Source: Robertmurraya sp. FSL R5-0851 (GTDB lineage: Bacteria; Bacillota; Bacilli; Bacillales; Cytobacillaceae). From it: a DNA stretch of 64,000 nucleotides. Below the pieces are notes generated by a model. The model was not told where the DNA came from, ran no database searches, and saw only the letters and a program-made list of their open reading frames with translations. How positions within the stretch are numbered: the first letter of the stretch is position 1; every line of letters starts with the position of its first letter. Below, in pieces: positions 19,319-28,940 of the stretch. The stretch covers positions 1,531,001 to 1,595,000 of the forward strand of contig NZ_JBBOOE010000001.1 in assembly GCF_038002965.1 (NCBI RefSeq). Reading direction: 5' to 3'. Made by a program: the position numbers and the translations under genes.

Positions 19319-19327
19319 TTATATACT
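19299..19327 (+). promoter_or_regulatory. fapR operon promoter (sigma-A)
   Basis: TTGCAA and TATACT are spaced exactly 17 bases apart. The expected transcription start is near 19334, inside the FapR operator that follows. It should drive fapR-plsX-fabD-fabG. Confidence 0.8.
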
Positions 19328-19330
19328 ACT

Positions 19331-19349
19331 ATTAGTACCTAGTCTTAAT
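19331..19349 (+). promoter_or_regulatory. FapR operator
   Basis: ATTAGTACCTAGTCTTAAT matches the known FapR box (core TTAGTACCTRGTMTTAA, imperfect palindrome). It lies three bases after the -10 and covers the start of transcription, so bound FapR would block the promoter and malonyl-CoA would release it, as established for B. subtilis fapR autoregulation. Confidence 0.92.
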
Positions 19350-19370
19350 ACTTCGGACGGTGGTTTACAT

Positions 19371-19934
19371 ATGAAAAAAAGTAAAAAAGAACGTCAACGA
19401 CTTTTAATAGAAACAATAAAAGAAAACCCGTTTATTACCGATGAGGAGCTTGCTTACCAATTTACGGTTAGCGTACAAACCATCCGGTTAGACCGGTTAG
19501 AGTTATCGATTCCTGAGCTACGGGAAAGAATAAAGAATGTCGCTGAAAAGCGGTTCGACGATGAAGTACGTTCTTTACCAATCGATGAAGTGATTGGTGA
19601 AATTATTGATATTGAGCTTGACCAAACGGCTATTTCTATTTTTGATGTCAAGCATGAACATGTGTTTAAGAGAAACCAAATCGCAAGGGGTCACCACGTT
19701 TTTGCTCAGGCTAATTCATTAGCGGTTGCAGTGATCAATGATGAATTGGCTTTAACGGCAAAGGCAAATATTCAATTTACCAGATCAGTTAAGGAAAATG
19801 AACGAGTTATTGCAAAAGCAAAAGTGTTACGAATTGATGAAGAAAAAGGTAGAACTCTTGTGGAAGTAAAAAGTTTTGTGAATAATGAACTAGTATTTAC
19901 TGGTGAATTTGAAATGTACCGGTATAAAAAATGA
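19371..19934 (+). CDS. fapR: Fatty acid and phospholipid biosynthesis repressor FapR
   Basis: A 187-residue repressor whose ligand is malonyl-CoA. Residues about 20-60 form a DeoR-like helix-turn-helix ([21 protein letters not shown]); a connecting helix leads into a hot-dog fold effector domain (about 75-187) with the [17 protein letters not shown] segment. The gene carries its own operator just upstream and heads the operon plsX-fabD-fabG, the usual FapR targets. Confidence 0.96.
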   Translation: MKKSKKERQRLLIETIKENPFITDEELAYQFTVSVQTIRLDRLELSIPELRERIKNVAEKRFDDEVRSLPIDEVIGEIIDIELDQTAISIFDVKHEHVFKRNQIARGHHVFAQANSLAVAVINDELALTAKANIQFTRSVKENERVIAKAKVLRIDEEKGRTLVEVKSFVNNELVFTGEFEMYRYKK

Positions 19935-19952
19935 TATAAGGAATGAATAACA

Positions 19953-20954
19953 ATGAAATTGGCCCTTGATGCAATGGGAGGCGACCATGCTCCAAAAGAG
20001 ATCGTTCTAGGAGCGATGAAGGCCGTTCAAGCTTTTGATGATTTACATATATGTTTAGTTGGTGATGAAGCGAAAATTAAGGAGCATCTCACAACTCACG
20101 AAAGAATATCGATTTTACATACGGAAGAGGTCATTTTAGGCACGGATGAGCCTGTCAAAGCGGTAAGACGAAAGAAAGATTCATCCATGGTTCTAGCTGC
20201 AAAGTTGGTTGCTGACGGAGAGGCTGATGGATGTATTTCTGCAGGTAATACAGGGGCATTAATGGCGACTGGTTTGTTCGTAGTAGGTCGTATTGAAGGG
20301 ATTGAAAGACCAGCCTTAGCACCAACCCTACCGACGATTGGTGGGGAAGGGTTTCTTTTGCTTGATGTTGGTGCAAATGTTGACTCAAAGCCTGAACACT
20401 TATTGCAAAATGCCATCATGGGTTCCATCTATGCTGAAAACGTAAGAGGGGTAAAGAATCCAAGAGTGGGGCTTTTGAATATTGGAACAGAAGAGAAAAA
20501 AGGAAATGAGCTATCCAAGCTTGCTTTTGATCTTCTAAAAGAAGCGCCTGTTAACTTTATTGGAAACGTGGAAGCAAGGGATTTGCTTGATGGGGTGGCA
20601 GATGTTGTGGTCACCGATGGATTCACTGGCAATATGGTATTAAAGACGATTGAAGGAACGGCTTTATCTGTATTTAAAATGCTAAAGACAACGCTGTATA
20701 GCTCTTTGAAGACGAAGCTAGCAGCGGCTGTTTTAAAGCCAGACCTTATGCAATTAAAAGCAAAGATGGATTATTCAGAGTATGGTGGTGCGGGATTGTT
20801 CGGACTAAAGGCACCCGTTATTAAAGCTCATGGATCATCTGATGCAAACTCCGTTTACAATGCAATTAGACAAACGAGGGACATGGTCGAAAAGAAGGTT
20901 GCGCCTACGATTAAAGACGCGATATTAAAATACACAGAAGCAAGAGAGGAGTAA
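19953..20954 (+). CDS. plsX: Phosphate acyltransferase PlsX
   Basis: Converts acyl-ACP and phosphate to acyl-phosphate, the donor for PlsY in phospholipid synthesis. Family features include the N-terminal [16 protein letters not shown], the [10 protein letters not shown] loop, and [13 protein letters not shown]. The length of 333 residues is standard. It lies 18 bases after fapR and two bases before fabD, and is under the FapR operator. Confidence 0.97.
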   Translation: MKLALDAMGGDHAPKEIVLGAMKAVQAFDDLHICLVGDEAKIKEHLTTHERISILHTEEVILGTDEPVKAVRRKKDSSMVLAAKLVADGEADGCISAGNTGALMATGLFVVGRIEGIERPALAPTLPTIGGEGFLLLDVGANVDSKPEHLLQNAIMGSIYAENVRGVKNPRVGLLNIGTEEKKGNELSKLAFDLLKEAPVNFIGNVEARDLLDGVADVVVTDGFTGNMVLKTIEGTALSVFKMLKTTLYSSLKTKLAAAVLKPDLMQLKAKMDYSEYGGAGLFGLKAPVIKAHGSSDANSVYNAIRQTRDMVEKKVAPTIKDAILKYTEAREE

Positions 20955-20956
20955 CT

Positions 20957-21904
20957 ATGGGTAAATTAGCGATTATCTTTCCTGGACAAGGATCACAAAC
21001 AGTTGGAATGGGAAAAGCCTTTGCAGAGACAAATGTGGAAGTTCAATCTGTTTTTGAACAAGCGGACAAAAAATTAGGATTTTCTCTATCCAATCTTATT
21101 TTTGAAGGCCCACAAGAGGAGCTAACGAAAACTACGAACACTCAACCTGCGCTCTTAACTACATCGATTGCGCTGTTTGAGCAATTCAAGAAAGCTGAGA
21201 TAAAAGCAGACTATATGGCTGGTCACAGCTTAGGTGAATACACAGCTTTGGTAGCTGCTGGAGCGATTGGTTTTGAGGATGGAGTGTATGCGGTTCGTAG
21301 ACGTGGTGAGTTTATGGAAGAAGCTGTTCCTAATCGAGAAGGAGCGATGGCTGCAGTATTAGGCCTAGAACGCGATACTTTGGCAGAAGCGGTAGAAAAA
21401 GCAGCGGCTGAAGGAGACGTAGTAGGCCTTGCGAATATGAATTGTCCTGGCCAAATTGTCATTTCAGGCTCAAGAAAAGGAGTGGAACTTGCTTCCCAGC
21501 TTGCAAAGGAAGCAGGAGCAAAACGAGTTCTTCCACTTGAAGTTAGTGGACCATTTCATTCACAGTTAATGAAGCCAGCATCTGGTCGTTTGGGAGAAGT
21601 GTTGGATGAAATTTCAATTAGTGAAGCGGCTGTTCCTGTTATCGCCAATGTGAACGCACAAGAAATGACAGGTGCTGAGGAAATTAAGGAGCGGTTGCTT
21701 GAGCAGCTATACTCTCCTGTATTATGGGAAGATAGCGTGAAACATATGATTGAACTTGGTGTAGATACTTTTGTTGAAATCGGTCCTGGAAAAGTATTAT
21801 CTGGTTTAGTAAAGAAAGTGGATCGTTCCGTTCAAACTTATTCCATTTCAGACGAAGAAACACTACTAGCAACAATTCATGCATTAAAGGAGAGAACCGT
21901 ATGA
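20957..21904 (+). CDS. fabD: Malonyl-CoA:ACP transacylase
   Basis: Loads malonyl groups onto acyl carrier protein. The nucleophile elbow GHSLGEY (Ser near residue 92) and SGPFHSQLM with the catalytic His (near 199) are visible, as is the N-terminal FPGQGSQ motif. It is 315 residues long, with an AGAGGAG site before the ATG. The 3' end overlaps fabG by four bases. Confidence 0.97.
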   Translation: MGKLAIIFPGQGSQTVGMGKAFAETNVEVQSVFEQADKKLGFSLSNLIFEGPQEELTKTTNTQPALLTTSIALFEQFKKAEIKADYMAGHSLGEYTALVAAGAIGFEDGVYAVRRRGEFMEEAVPNREGAMAAVLGLERDTLAEAVEKAAAEGDVVGLANMNCPGQIVISGSRKGVELASQLAKEAGAKRVLPLEVSGPFHSQLMKPASGRLGEVLDEISISEAAVPVIANVNAQEMTGAEEIKERLLEQLYSPVLWEDSVKHMIELGVDTFVEIGPGKVLSGLVKKVDRSVQTYSISDEETLLATIHALKERTV

Positions 21905-22644
21905 AACTTTTAGGGAAAGTGGCACTTGTTACAGGTGCTTCACGTGGAATAGGAAGAGACATTGCTATTGAACTAGCAAAAGCGGGAGCCAATGTAGCGG
22001 TTAACTACGCTGGAAGTGAAGCTCGTGCAAATGAAGTGGTTCAAGAAATTCAAAGTCTTGGAAGAGAAGCATTTGCCGTTCAATGCGATGTTGCTAATGG
22101 AGATTCCGTGGCAGAGATGGTTAAGCAAACGATAGAACGTTGGGGAAGCCTAGATATCCTTGTCAATAATGCAGGTATCACAAGAGATAACTTGATTATG
22201 CGTATGAAGGAAGACGAATGGGACGATGTTATTAATACCAACCTTAAAGGTGTGTTCCTTTGTACAAAGGCCGTTACTCGCCAAATGATGAAGCAGAAGA
22301 GTGGAAGAATTATTAATATTTCTTCCGTTGTAGGTGAAAGCGGGAACGCTGGTCAAGCCAATTATGTGGCAGCAAAGGCTGGAGTAATTGGTTTAACGAA
22401 GACGACAGCTAAGGAACTTGCTCCTCGTGGGATCACGGTTAATGCAGTTGCACCTGGTTTTATTACGACTGATATGACAGATAAGTTAACTGATGAGATT
22501 AAAGAGGGAATGTTAAAGATGATTCCACTAGCTAAATTTGGCGAACCGAAAGATATTGCCAATGCAGTTACGTTTTTAGCATCTGATGACAGCCGCTACA
22601 TTACAGGACAAACCATCCATGTAAACGGCGGAATGGTCATGTAA
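21901..22644 (+). CDS. fabG: 3-oxoacyl-ACP reductase
   Basis: NADPH-dependent reductase of the fatty acid elongation cycle. This short-chain dehydrogenase of 247 residues shows TGASRGIG (cofactor loop), NNAGITRDN, and the catalytic Ser plus YVAAKAG (Tyr-x3-Lys). It overlaps fabD by four bases; acpP follows after 66 bases with its own candidate promoter. Confidence 0.97.
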   Translation: MKLLGKVALVTGASRGIGRDIAIELAKAGANVAVNYAGSEARANEVVQEIQSLGREAFAVQCDVANGDSVAEMVKQTIERWGSLDILVNNAGITRDNLIMRMKEDEWDDVINTNLKGVFLCTKAVTRQMMKQKSGRIINISSVVGESGNAGQANYVAAKAGVIGLTKTTAKELAPRGITVNAVAPGFITTDMTDKLTDEIKEGMLKMIPLAKFGEPKDIANAVTFLASDDSRYITGQTIHVNGGMVM

Positions 22645-22657
22645 TCAAAATTCAACA

Positions 22658-22686
22658 TTTATTAATTGTCGGAAATACACTATAAT
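22658..22686 (+). promoter_or_regulatory. Candidate acpP promoter
   Basis: A perfect TATAAT is preceded at 17 bases by a weak -35, TTTATT. Start of transcription would be near 22693, leaving a short leader with GGGGAGGTG. A separate strong source of acpP message is plausible because ACP is very abundant. Confidence 0.5.
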
Positions 22687-22710
22687 GTCCCTTGAGGGGA
22701 GGTGAAACGC

Positions 22711-22944
22711 ATGGCAGATGTATTAGAGCGCGTAACGAAGATTATCGTTGACAGACTTGGAGTAGAAGAAAATCAAGTGACTCTTGAAGCTTCTTTCAAG
22801 GATGATCTTGGTGCTGATTCCCTTGACGTAGTAGAACTAGTTATGGAATTAGAAGACGAGTTTGATATGGAAATCTCTGACGATGATGCTGAAAAGATTT
22901 CTACAGTGGGTGACGCTGTGAATTACATAAAAAGTACTCAATAA
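22711..22944 (+). CDS. acpP: Acyl carrier protein
   Basis: A 77-residue acidic helical carrier. The [15 protein letters not shown] motif places the 4'-phosphopantetheine attachment site at Ser37. I start at ATG 22711 ([12 protein letters not shown]), which has GGGGAGGTGAAACGC before it; an in-frame ATG three codons upstream sits in the ribosome binding site. It is followed by its own terminator. Confidence 0.97.
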   Translation: MADVLERVTKIIVDRLGVEENQVTLEASFKDDLGADSLDVVELVMELEDEFDMEISDDDAEKISTVGDAVNYIKSTQ

Positions 22945-22961
22945 TCGTTAGAATTTATGAA

Positions 22962-22990
22962 AAAGCTCCGCAGCTATGCGGGGCTTTCTT
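22962..22990 (+). terminator. Intrinsic terminator after acpP
   Basis: AAAGCTCCGCA pairs with TGCGGGGCTTT around GCTA (one G-T pair) and is followed by CTTC. The 117 bases from here to rnc are AT-rich, and no clear -35/-10 pair stands out there. Confidence 0.85.
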
Positions 22991-23107
22991 CATGATGATT
23001 AGAAAGTATAAAAATTTGATTAAAAACCTTCAATCTTCCTTTGCGTTTTTAAGAACTTTTACGTAAACTTGATATGGTATGTAAACTATTAGCAAGGTGG
23101 AGGCAAA

Positions 23108-23887
23108 ATGAGCAAGTACGGAAAAGAAAGAGAGAAACGTAGCTTTCGCTCTTATGATAAATTATTTAAAGAATTTCAAGCAGAACAAGGAATTTCCTTT
23201 ACAGATGAGAAGCTATTAAAACAAGCATTTACCCATTCATCATATGTGAATGAGCATCGTAGAAAGCCCTATGAAGATAATGAGAGGCTTGAATTTTTAG
23301 GAGACGCTGTATTAGAATTAACCGTTTCACAATTCCTTTACAAGAAATACCCGATGATGAGCGAAGGAGAGTTGACGAAGCTTCGTGCAGCCGTTGTTTG
23401 TGAGCCCTCTTTAGTAAGGTTTGCAAACGAACTTTCTTTTGGGAAGCTAGTCCTTCTTGGAAAAGGGGAAGAAATGACAGGAGGCCGTGAGCGTCCAGCC
23501 CTGTTAGCGGATGTGTTTGAAGCATTTATTGGAGCTCTCTTTTTAGATAAAGGAATTGAAACAGTGATTGGATTTTTAGAAAGAGTAGTATTTCCTAAAA
23601 TTAACGAAGGTGCTTTTTCTCATGTGATGGATTTTAAAAGTCAGCTGCAAGAGCTTGTACAAAGAGATGGAATTGGTACAATCGAATACAAAATTTTACT
23701 AGAGCGAGGACCTGCCCATAATAGGGAGTTTGTCTCAAAGGTTTGTTTGAACAACGAAGAGCTTGGACAAGGTACAGGGAGATCAAAGAAAGAAGCGGAG
23801 CAGCATGCTGCACAAATGGCTTTAGAAAAGATCAAATCGCACCTTAATGGAGCAAAAGAACAGCTAGAAGAAAAACAACAGGAGTAG
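23108..23887 (+). CDS. rnc: Ribonuclease III
   Basis: Cuts double-stranded RNA in rRNA precursors and, in Bacillus, in toxin-antitoxin and scRNA transcripts. The RNase III signature [12 protein letters not shown] (near 59-70) and the second acidic patch [11 protein letters not shown] are present; the double-stranded RNA-binding domain runs from about 186 to 255. Length is 259 residues. It starts the rnc-smc-ftsY group, as in B. subtilis. Confidence 0.97.
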   Translation: MSKYGKEREKRSFRSYDKLFKEFQAEQGISFTDEKLLKQAFTHSSYVNEHRRKPYEDNERLEFLGDAVLELTVSQFLYKKYPMMSEGELTKLRAAVVCEPSLVRFANELSFGKLVLLGKGEEMTGGRERPALLADVFEAFIGALFLDKGIETVIGFLERVVFPKINEGAFSHVMDFKSQLQELVQRDGIGTIEYKILLERGPAHNREFVSKVCLNNEELGQGTGRSKKEAEQHAAQMALEKIKSHLNGAKEQLEEKQQE

Positions 23888-23906
23888 AGATAAAGGGGGA
23901 AAAGCT

Positions 23907-26900
23907 GTGTATCTCAAACGTTTGGATGTAGTCGGATTCAAGTCGTTTGCTGAGAGAATTGGGGTCGATTTTGTCCCGGGTGTCACAGCAGTGGTTGGTC
24001 CAAATGGAAGTGGAAAAAGTAATATCACTGATGCGATTCGTTGGGTGTTAGGAGAACAATCAGCGAAATCGCTTCGTGGGGCAAAGATGGAGGATATCAT
24101 CTTTGCTGGTAGTGATTCACGAAAAGCATTAAATTTTGCTGAAGTAACATTGACGCTGGATAACGAAGATCAAGCATTACCGATTGAATACAATGAGGTA
24201 AGTGTCACTAGACGTGTGTATCGCTCTGGAGATAGTGAATTTCAAATCAATAAGCAAACATGCAGGCTAAAAGATATCGTTGATTTGTTTATGGACTCTG
24301 GATTAGGGAGAGAAGCGTTTTCGATCATTAGCCAAGGAAAAGTAGAAGAAATATTAAACAGCAAGGCCGAAGAAAGAAGAACGATCTTTGAAGAGGCTGC
24401 TGGTGTTCTAAAATACAAAAATCGTAAAAAGAAAGCAGAGTCAAAGCTAACAGAAACCCAAGATAACTTAAATCGTGTGAGTGATATCTTGCATGAATTA
24501 GAAACACAAGTAGAGCCACTTAAAATTCAAGCGTCGATTGCAAAGGATTTTCTTCAGCAAAAAGAAGAGCTTGAAAAGATAGAAGTTGCGGTAACGGTGC
24601 ACGAAATTGAGGAGCTTCATGAAAAGTGGGAAAAGCTAACTAGACAGATTGAACAGCATAAAGAAGACGAAATAAAGCTGTCTACCGTTCTTCAATCAAA
24701 GGAAGCTAAGATTGTTGAAATGAGAGATCATATGGCTGCCCTCGATGAATCGATTACCGATTTACAGGACGTTCTACTGCGTGTAAGTGAGGAACTTGAA
24801 AAGGTTGAAGGCAGAAAAGAGGTTCTAAAAGAGAGAAAGAAAAATGCTACTCAAAACAAAGAGCAGCTTAGAAAAAGCATCGAGGAAGTTTCTCTTAAAA
24901 TTCAAGAGTTAACCTCGCTTCAACTGGAGCAAGAGGAAAGCTATCAGCGTATGAATGATGAGGTATTATCTCTTAAAAAACTGCTAAAAGAAAAGCAGGA
25001 AGTTCTCGCTTCGTTTAGTGAGAATATGGAAGAGCGAATCGAGTCATTAAAAAGTGATTATATTGAAATTCTAAACAAACAAGCATCAAGTAAAAACGAA
25101 CTTCAAAACACAGAAAAGCAGCTTGGACAGCAAGGTGTAAAAAACACAAGATTAGAAGCTGATAACGAAAAATATCTTCAAGAAAGACAGAGAATCTCAG
25201 CCCGTAAACAGGAAATTGAAGCGGGTATTGCTAGTGTTCAAAATAATCTTGAAGAACAGGTACATGTATTTAGAGAAGAGCAGAAAAAGCTTGAGAACTT
25301 GAAGAATAAGTACCAAAAGCAAGAAACACAGCTTTATCAAGCGTATCAATTTTTACAAAAAGCAAAGTCTAGAAAAGATATGCTAGAAGAGATGGAAGAT
25401 GACTATTCTGGTTTTTTCCAAGGAGTAAAGGAAGTATTAAAGGCTAGAGATGGCAAGCTTTCTGGGATTGAAGGGGCTGTAGCAGAGCTTATCCAAGTTC
25501 CGAAATCTTATGAAGTGGCGATTGAGACTGCTTTAGGTGCTGCGATGCAGCATGTTGTCGTTGCGAATGAGGAGAACGGAAGAAAAGCGATTCTCTATTT
25601 AAAGCAAAACTCTTTTGGACGAGCAACTTTTCTGCCTCTTAGTGTCATTAGAGGGAAGAGTCTTTCCAGTAATCAGCTTCAGTCACTAAAAGGACATTCG
25701 TCATATGTAGGCGTAGCAAAGGATTTAATTGGGTTTGATCAAAAATATGAAGAAATATTTTCAAATCTTTTAGGTACGGTAGTCATTACGAAGGACTTAA
25801 AGGGTGCGAATGAACTTGCTAAGCTTCTACAGTATCGATGTCGATTTGTTACGACAGATGGAGATATCGTAAACCCAGGTGGTTCGATGACTGGTGGTGC
25901 AGTAAAGGCAAATACATCTTCGCTACTGAGCCGTAAAGGTGAGCTTGAAGAGCTTAAAGGTAGACTAGCGGGTATGGAAGCTCAAACACATGAGCTAGAA
26001 GCTCAGGTGAAGGAGCTTAAATCTTCTATTACAGTCCAAGAGCGAAAGCTTGAGGATATCCGAAAGCAAGGGGAAGATCTTCGCCTTCTCGAGCAATCAA
26101 AAAAAGGTGACCTTAGAGAAATTGAGCTTGAAGAAAAAAATATCAATGAAAAGCTAAAAATCTATGATCTCGATATGTCTCAATTTTTACAAGACCAACA
26201 GCAATTGTCTTCACGTAAAGTGGAGTTAAATGAATTGCTATCAACGTATGCTATGGAACTAGCTGAACTTGATAGGCAAATTCAAGCACTATCAGAAAAG
26301 AAATCTTTCCAAAATAGTTCAAAAGAATCAGTGGCCAATGAAATTGGGGAACTGAAGGTGAAGCTCGCAGCACTAATGGAGCAGCATCATGGGTTGTTCG
26401 AAAAGCTTGAAGCGACAAGAGCTTCTCTATTAGAACATTCGAAGAGACATGAAACGTATGAAGAGGATCTATCCTTGTTATCAACGGAGATGAACTCTAG
26501 TAGTTCAGGGGAACAGTTATTGGAACAAGAGGCTTCCAAAAAGCTACAAGATAAAAATGAAACGATCTCTATGATTTCCCAACGACGTGAAGAACGTTTG
26601 AAGCTTCACAGTACCTTGGAAGATTCTGAGCTTGAATTAAGAGAGCTATTAAGACAACATAAGGGTTTAACTCTTGCGCTTAAGGATGAAGAAGTAAAGC
26701 TAGGTCGTCTCGATGTGGAGTTAGAAAATAGACTTTCTCATCTCCGAGAAGAGTACCTGCTGTCATTTGAAGCGGCGAAAGAGGAGTATCCTCTTTTTTT
26801 ACCGGTTGAGGAGGCTCGTAAAAAAGTAAAGCTGATTCGTCTTGCAATTGAAGAGCTCGGAGTAGTAAACATTGGTGCTATTGAAGAGTATGAGCGTGTC

Positions 26901-27473
26901 TCCGAACGTTACGAATTCTTACTCGAGCAGAAAAATGATCTGCAGGAAGCAAAAGATACATTATTCCAAGTCATCGATGAAATGGACGAAGAAATGAAGA
27001 AGCGATTTGAAAAAACCTTCTACGGAATTCGTTCACATTTTGAATTTGTTTTCCAAGCACTGTTTGGCGGTGGAAGAGCAGACTTGAAGTTAACGAACCC
27101 AGAGGACTTATTAAATACAGGGGTTGAAATCGTTGCACAACCACCAGGGAAAAAGCTCCAGAATTTAGGGCTTTTATCCGGTGGAGAGCGATCTCTTACA
27201 GCAATTGCTCTATTGTTCTCCATTTTAAAGGTTAGACCTGTACCATTTTGTATTCTCGACGAAGTAGAAGCTGCGTTAGATGAAGCCAATGTGTATCGTT
27301 TTAGTCAATATTTAAAACGATACAGTGCTGAAACGCAGTTTATCGTTATTACGCACCGAAAAGGCACAATGGAAGAAGCGGATGTGCTTTACGGGGTAAC
27401 GATGCAGGAGTCGGGGGTTTCAAAGCTTGTTTCTGTTAGATTGGAAGAAACAAAAGAATTGATTGAAACGTAA
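23907..27473 (+). CDS. smc: Chromosome condensation ATPase SMC
   Basis: Works with ScpAB to organise and segregate the chromosome origin region. The 1188-residue protein starts at GTG. Its ABC head has Walker A GPNGSGKSN at about 32-40. Coiled coils run from about 170 to 500 and 680 to 1020, with the hinge (GVKEVLKARDGKLSGIEGAV to GGSMTGGAVK) between. The C-terminal head has signature LSGGERSLTA near 1091 and Walker B FCILDEVEAALDEAN near 1115. It begins 19 bases after rnc and ends 14 bases before ftsY. Confidence 0.98.
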   Translation: MYLKRLDVVGFKSFAERIGVDFVPGVTAVVGPNGSGKSNITDAIRWVLGEQSAKSLRGAKMEDIIFAGSDSRKALNFAEVTLTLDNEDQALPIEYNEVSVTRRVYRSGDSEFQINKQTCRLKDIVDLFMDSGLGREAFSIISQGKVEEILNSKAEERRTIFEEAAGVLKYKNRKKKAESKLTETQDNLNRVSDILHELETQVEPLKIQASIAKDFLQQKEELEKIEVAVTVHEIEELHEKWEKLTRQIEQHKEDEIKLSTVLQSKEAKIVEMRDHMAALDESITDLQDVLLRVSEELEKVEGRKEVLKERKKNATQNKEQLRKSIEEVSLKIQELTSLQLEQEESYQRMNDEVLSLKKLLKEKQEVLASFSENMEERIESLKSDYIEILNKQASSKNELQNTEKQLGQQGVKNTRLEADNEKYLQERQRISARKQEIEAGIASVQNNLEEQVHVFREEQKKLENLKNKYQKQETQLYQAYQFLQKAKSRKDMLEEMEDDYSGFFQGVKEVLKARDGKLSGIEGAVAELIQVPKSYEVAIETALGAAMQHVVVANEENGRKAILYLKQNSFGRATFLPLSVIRGKSLSSNQLQSLKGHSSYVGVAKDLIGFDQKYEEIFSNLLGTVVITKDLKGANELAKLLQYRCRFVTTDGDIVNPGGSMTGGAVKANTSSLLSRKGELEELKGRLAGMEAQTHELEAQVKELKSSITVQERKLEDIRKQGEDLRLLEQSKKGDLREIELEEKNINEKLKIYDLDMSQFLQDQQQLSSRKVELNELLSTYAMELAELDRQIQALSEKKSFQNSSKESVANEIGELKVKLAALMEQHHGLFEKLEATRASLLEHSKRHETYEEDLSLLSTEMNSSSSGEQLLEQEASKKLQDKNETISMISQRREERLKLHSTLEDSELELRELLRQHKGLTLALKDEEVKLGRLDVELENRLSHLREEYLLSFEAAKEEYPLFLPVEEARKKVKLIRLAIEELGVVNIGAIEEYERVSERYEFLLEQKNDLQEAKDTLFQVIDEMDEEMKKRFEKTFYGIRSHFEFVFQALFGGGRADLKLTNPEDLLNTGVEIVAQPPGKKLQNLGLLSGGERSLTAIALLFSILKVRPVPFCILDEVEAALDEANVYRFSQYLKRYSAETQFIVITHRKGTMEEADVLYGVTMQESGVSKLVSVRLEETKELIET

Positions 27474-27487
27474 AGGACGTGTGAGTT

Positions 27488-28480
27488 TTGAGTTTTTTTA
27501 AAAAGCTAAAAGAAAAAATTACAAAGCAAACGGATGCAGTAACTGAAAAGTTTAAGGATGGCTTAACGAAAACAAGAGACAATTTTTCGGGGAAAGTTAA
27601 TGATCTTGTTGCTCGTTATCGGAAAGTCGACGAAGACTTTTTCGAGGAGCTTGAAGAGATCCTAATCGGCGCTGATGTAGGTTTTGATACCGTTATGGAA
27701 CTCATCGATGAGCTGAAAATGGAAGTTAAGCGTAAAAACATTCAAGACCCAGCAGCTGTTCAGGCCGTTATCTCTGAGAAGCTTGTTGATATCTATAAGG
27801 GTGATGAGGAAGAAGAAGTTAATACGATTAATATCCAAGATGGCTTAACGGTTATTTTGTTTGTTGGAGTAAATGGTGTTGGAAAAACAACGACAATCGG
27901 AAAACTTGCACATAAATATAAAAATGAAGGCAAGAAAGTGTTGTTAGCTGCGGGAGACACCTTCCGTGCAGGGGCAATTGAACAGCTTGAGGTTTGGGGG
28001 GACAGAGTCGGAGTGGAAGTGATTAAGCAAAGTGCCGGCTCAGATCCTGCTGCGGTTATGTATGATGCCGTTCAAGCAGCCAAATCAAGAAATGCAGATA
28101 TTCTATTGTGCGACACAGCTGGAAGACTTCAAAATAAAGTGAACCTGATGAAGGAGCTTGAGAAGGTAAAGCGAGTGATAGAACGGGAAATTCCTGGTGC
28201 CCCACATGAAGTATTACTTGTCCTTGATGCTACGACGGGTCAAAACGCGATGGTCCAAGCAAAAACGTTCAAAGAAGCGACAGATGTTAGCGGAATTGTT
28301 CTAACCAAGCTTGATGGAACAGCAAAGGGTGGAATTGTGTTAGCGATACGTAATGAGCTGAAAATTCCAGTGAAGTTTGTAGGTCTAGGTGAAAAAATGG
28401 ACGACCTCCAACAATTCGATGCCGAACAATACGTGTATGGATTGTTTGCAGACTTAGTAGATCTAGAAGTACAAGAGTAA
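27488..28480 (+). CDS. ftsY: Signal recognition particle receptor FtsY
   Basis: SRP receptor GTPase that docks ribosome-nascent chain complexes at the membrane. The TTG start gives MSFFKKLKEKITKQ, matching other Bacillus FtsY proteins; length 330. A short charged N-region is followed by the NG domain with GVNGVGKTTTIGKLA (near 128), DTAGRLQNK and TKLDGTAKGG. An ideal terminator follows, so ylxM-ffh is transcribed separately. Confidence 0.97.
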   Translation: MSFFKKLKEKITKQTDAVTEKFKDGLTKTRDNFSGKVNDLVARYRKVDEDFFEELEEILIGADVGFDTVMELIDELKMEVKRKNIQDPAAVQAVISEKLVDIYKGDEEEEVNTINIQDGLTVILFVGVNGVGKTTTIGKLAHKYKNEGKKVLLAAGDTFRAGAIEQLEVWGDRVGVEVIKQSAGSDPAAVMYDAVQAAKSRNADILLCDTAGRLQNKVNLMKELEKVKRVIEREIPGAPHEVLLVLDATTGQNAMVQAKTFKEATDVSGIVLTKLDGTAKGGIVLAIRNELKIPVKFVGLGEKMDDLQQFDAEQYVYGLFADLVDLEVQE

Positions 28481-28488
28481 ACGAGAGA

Positions 28489-28518
28489 AGTCCGGGATAA
28501 AAATACCCGGGCTTTTTT
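28489..28518 (+). terminator. Intrinsic terminator after ftsY
   Basis: AGTCCGGG pairs with CCCGGGCT (one G-T pair) around a nine-base AT loop and is followed by TTTTTT. It is strong and lies directly behind the ftsY stop. Confidence 0.93.
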
Positions 28519-28538
28519 GTTGAGACACGTGGTCTATC

Positions 28539-28567
28539 TTGACATTAAACGTCTCTCTGTGTAAACT
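28539..28567 (+). promoter_or_regulatory. ylxM-ffh promoter (sigma-A)
   Basis: A perfect TTGACA is 17 bases from TAAACT. Transcription would start near 28574, with the ribosome binding site AAAGGGGGATGAG about 20 bases further on. Confidence 0.8.
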
Positions 28568-28609
28568 AAAGTATGTAAAGGCTTTTCACTTAACAAAGGG
28601 GGATGAGCG

Positions 28610-28927
28610 ATGCTGGAGAAAACAAATAGGATGAATTATTTGTATGACTTTTATCAGTCATTACTTACTCCTAAGCAGCAAAGCTATATGTCCCTGTATT
28701 ATTTGGACGACTATTCGCTAGGCGAAATTGCTGAAGAGTACCATGTCAGCCGACAAGCGGTCTATGATAATATTAAACGAACAGAAGCGATGCTTGAGGA
28801 ATACGAGGAAAAGCTATTATTATTCCATAAATTTCAGGAGCGCAACAAGCTGCTAGTACAGCTAAAGGGTTCTTTATCAGACGACACACTGCTAGAGCTA
28901 GTTGCACAGCTTGAGAAATTAGACTAG
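28610..28927 (+). CDS. ylxM: SRP-associated helix-turn-helix protein YlxM
   Basis: A 105-residue member of the UPF0122 family, always found next to ffh. The sequence has a sigma-70 region 4-like helix-turn-helix ([21 protein letters not shown], about 43-63) and a C-terminal helix. In streptococci YlxM modulates the SRP pathway by interacting with Ffh and scRNA. It has its own promoter and is followed by ffh after 13 bases. Confidence 0.94.
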   Translation: MLEKTNRMNYLYDFYQSLLTPKQQSYMSLYYLDDYSLGEIAEEYHVSRQAVYDNIKRTEAMLEEYEEKLLLFHKFQERNKLLVQLKGSLSDDTLLELVAQLEKLD

Positions 28928-28940
28928 GAGGCGGCCTAAG

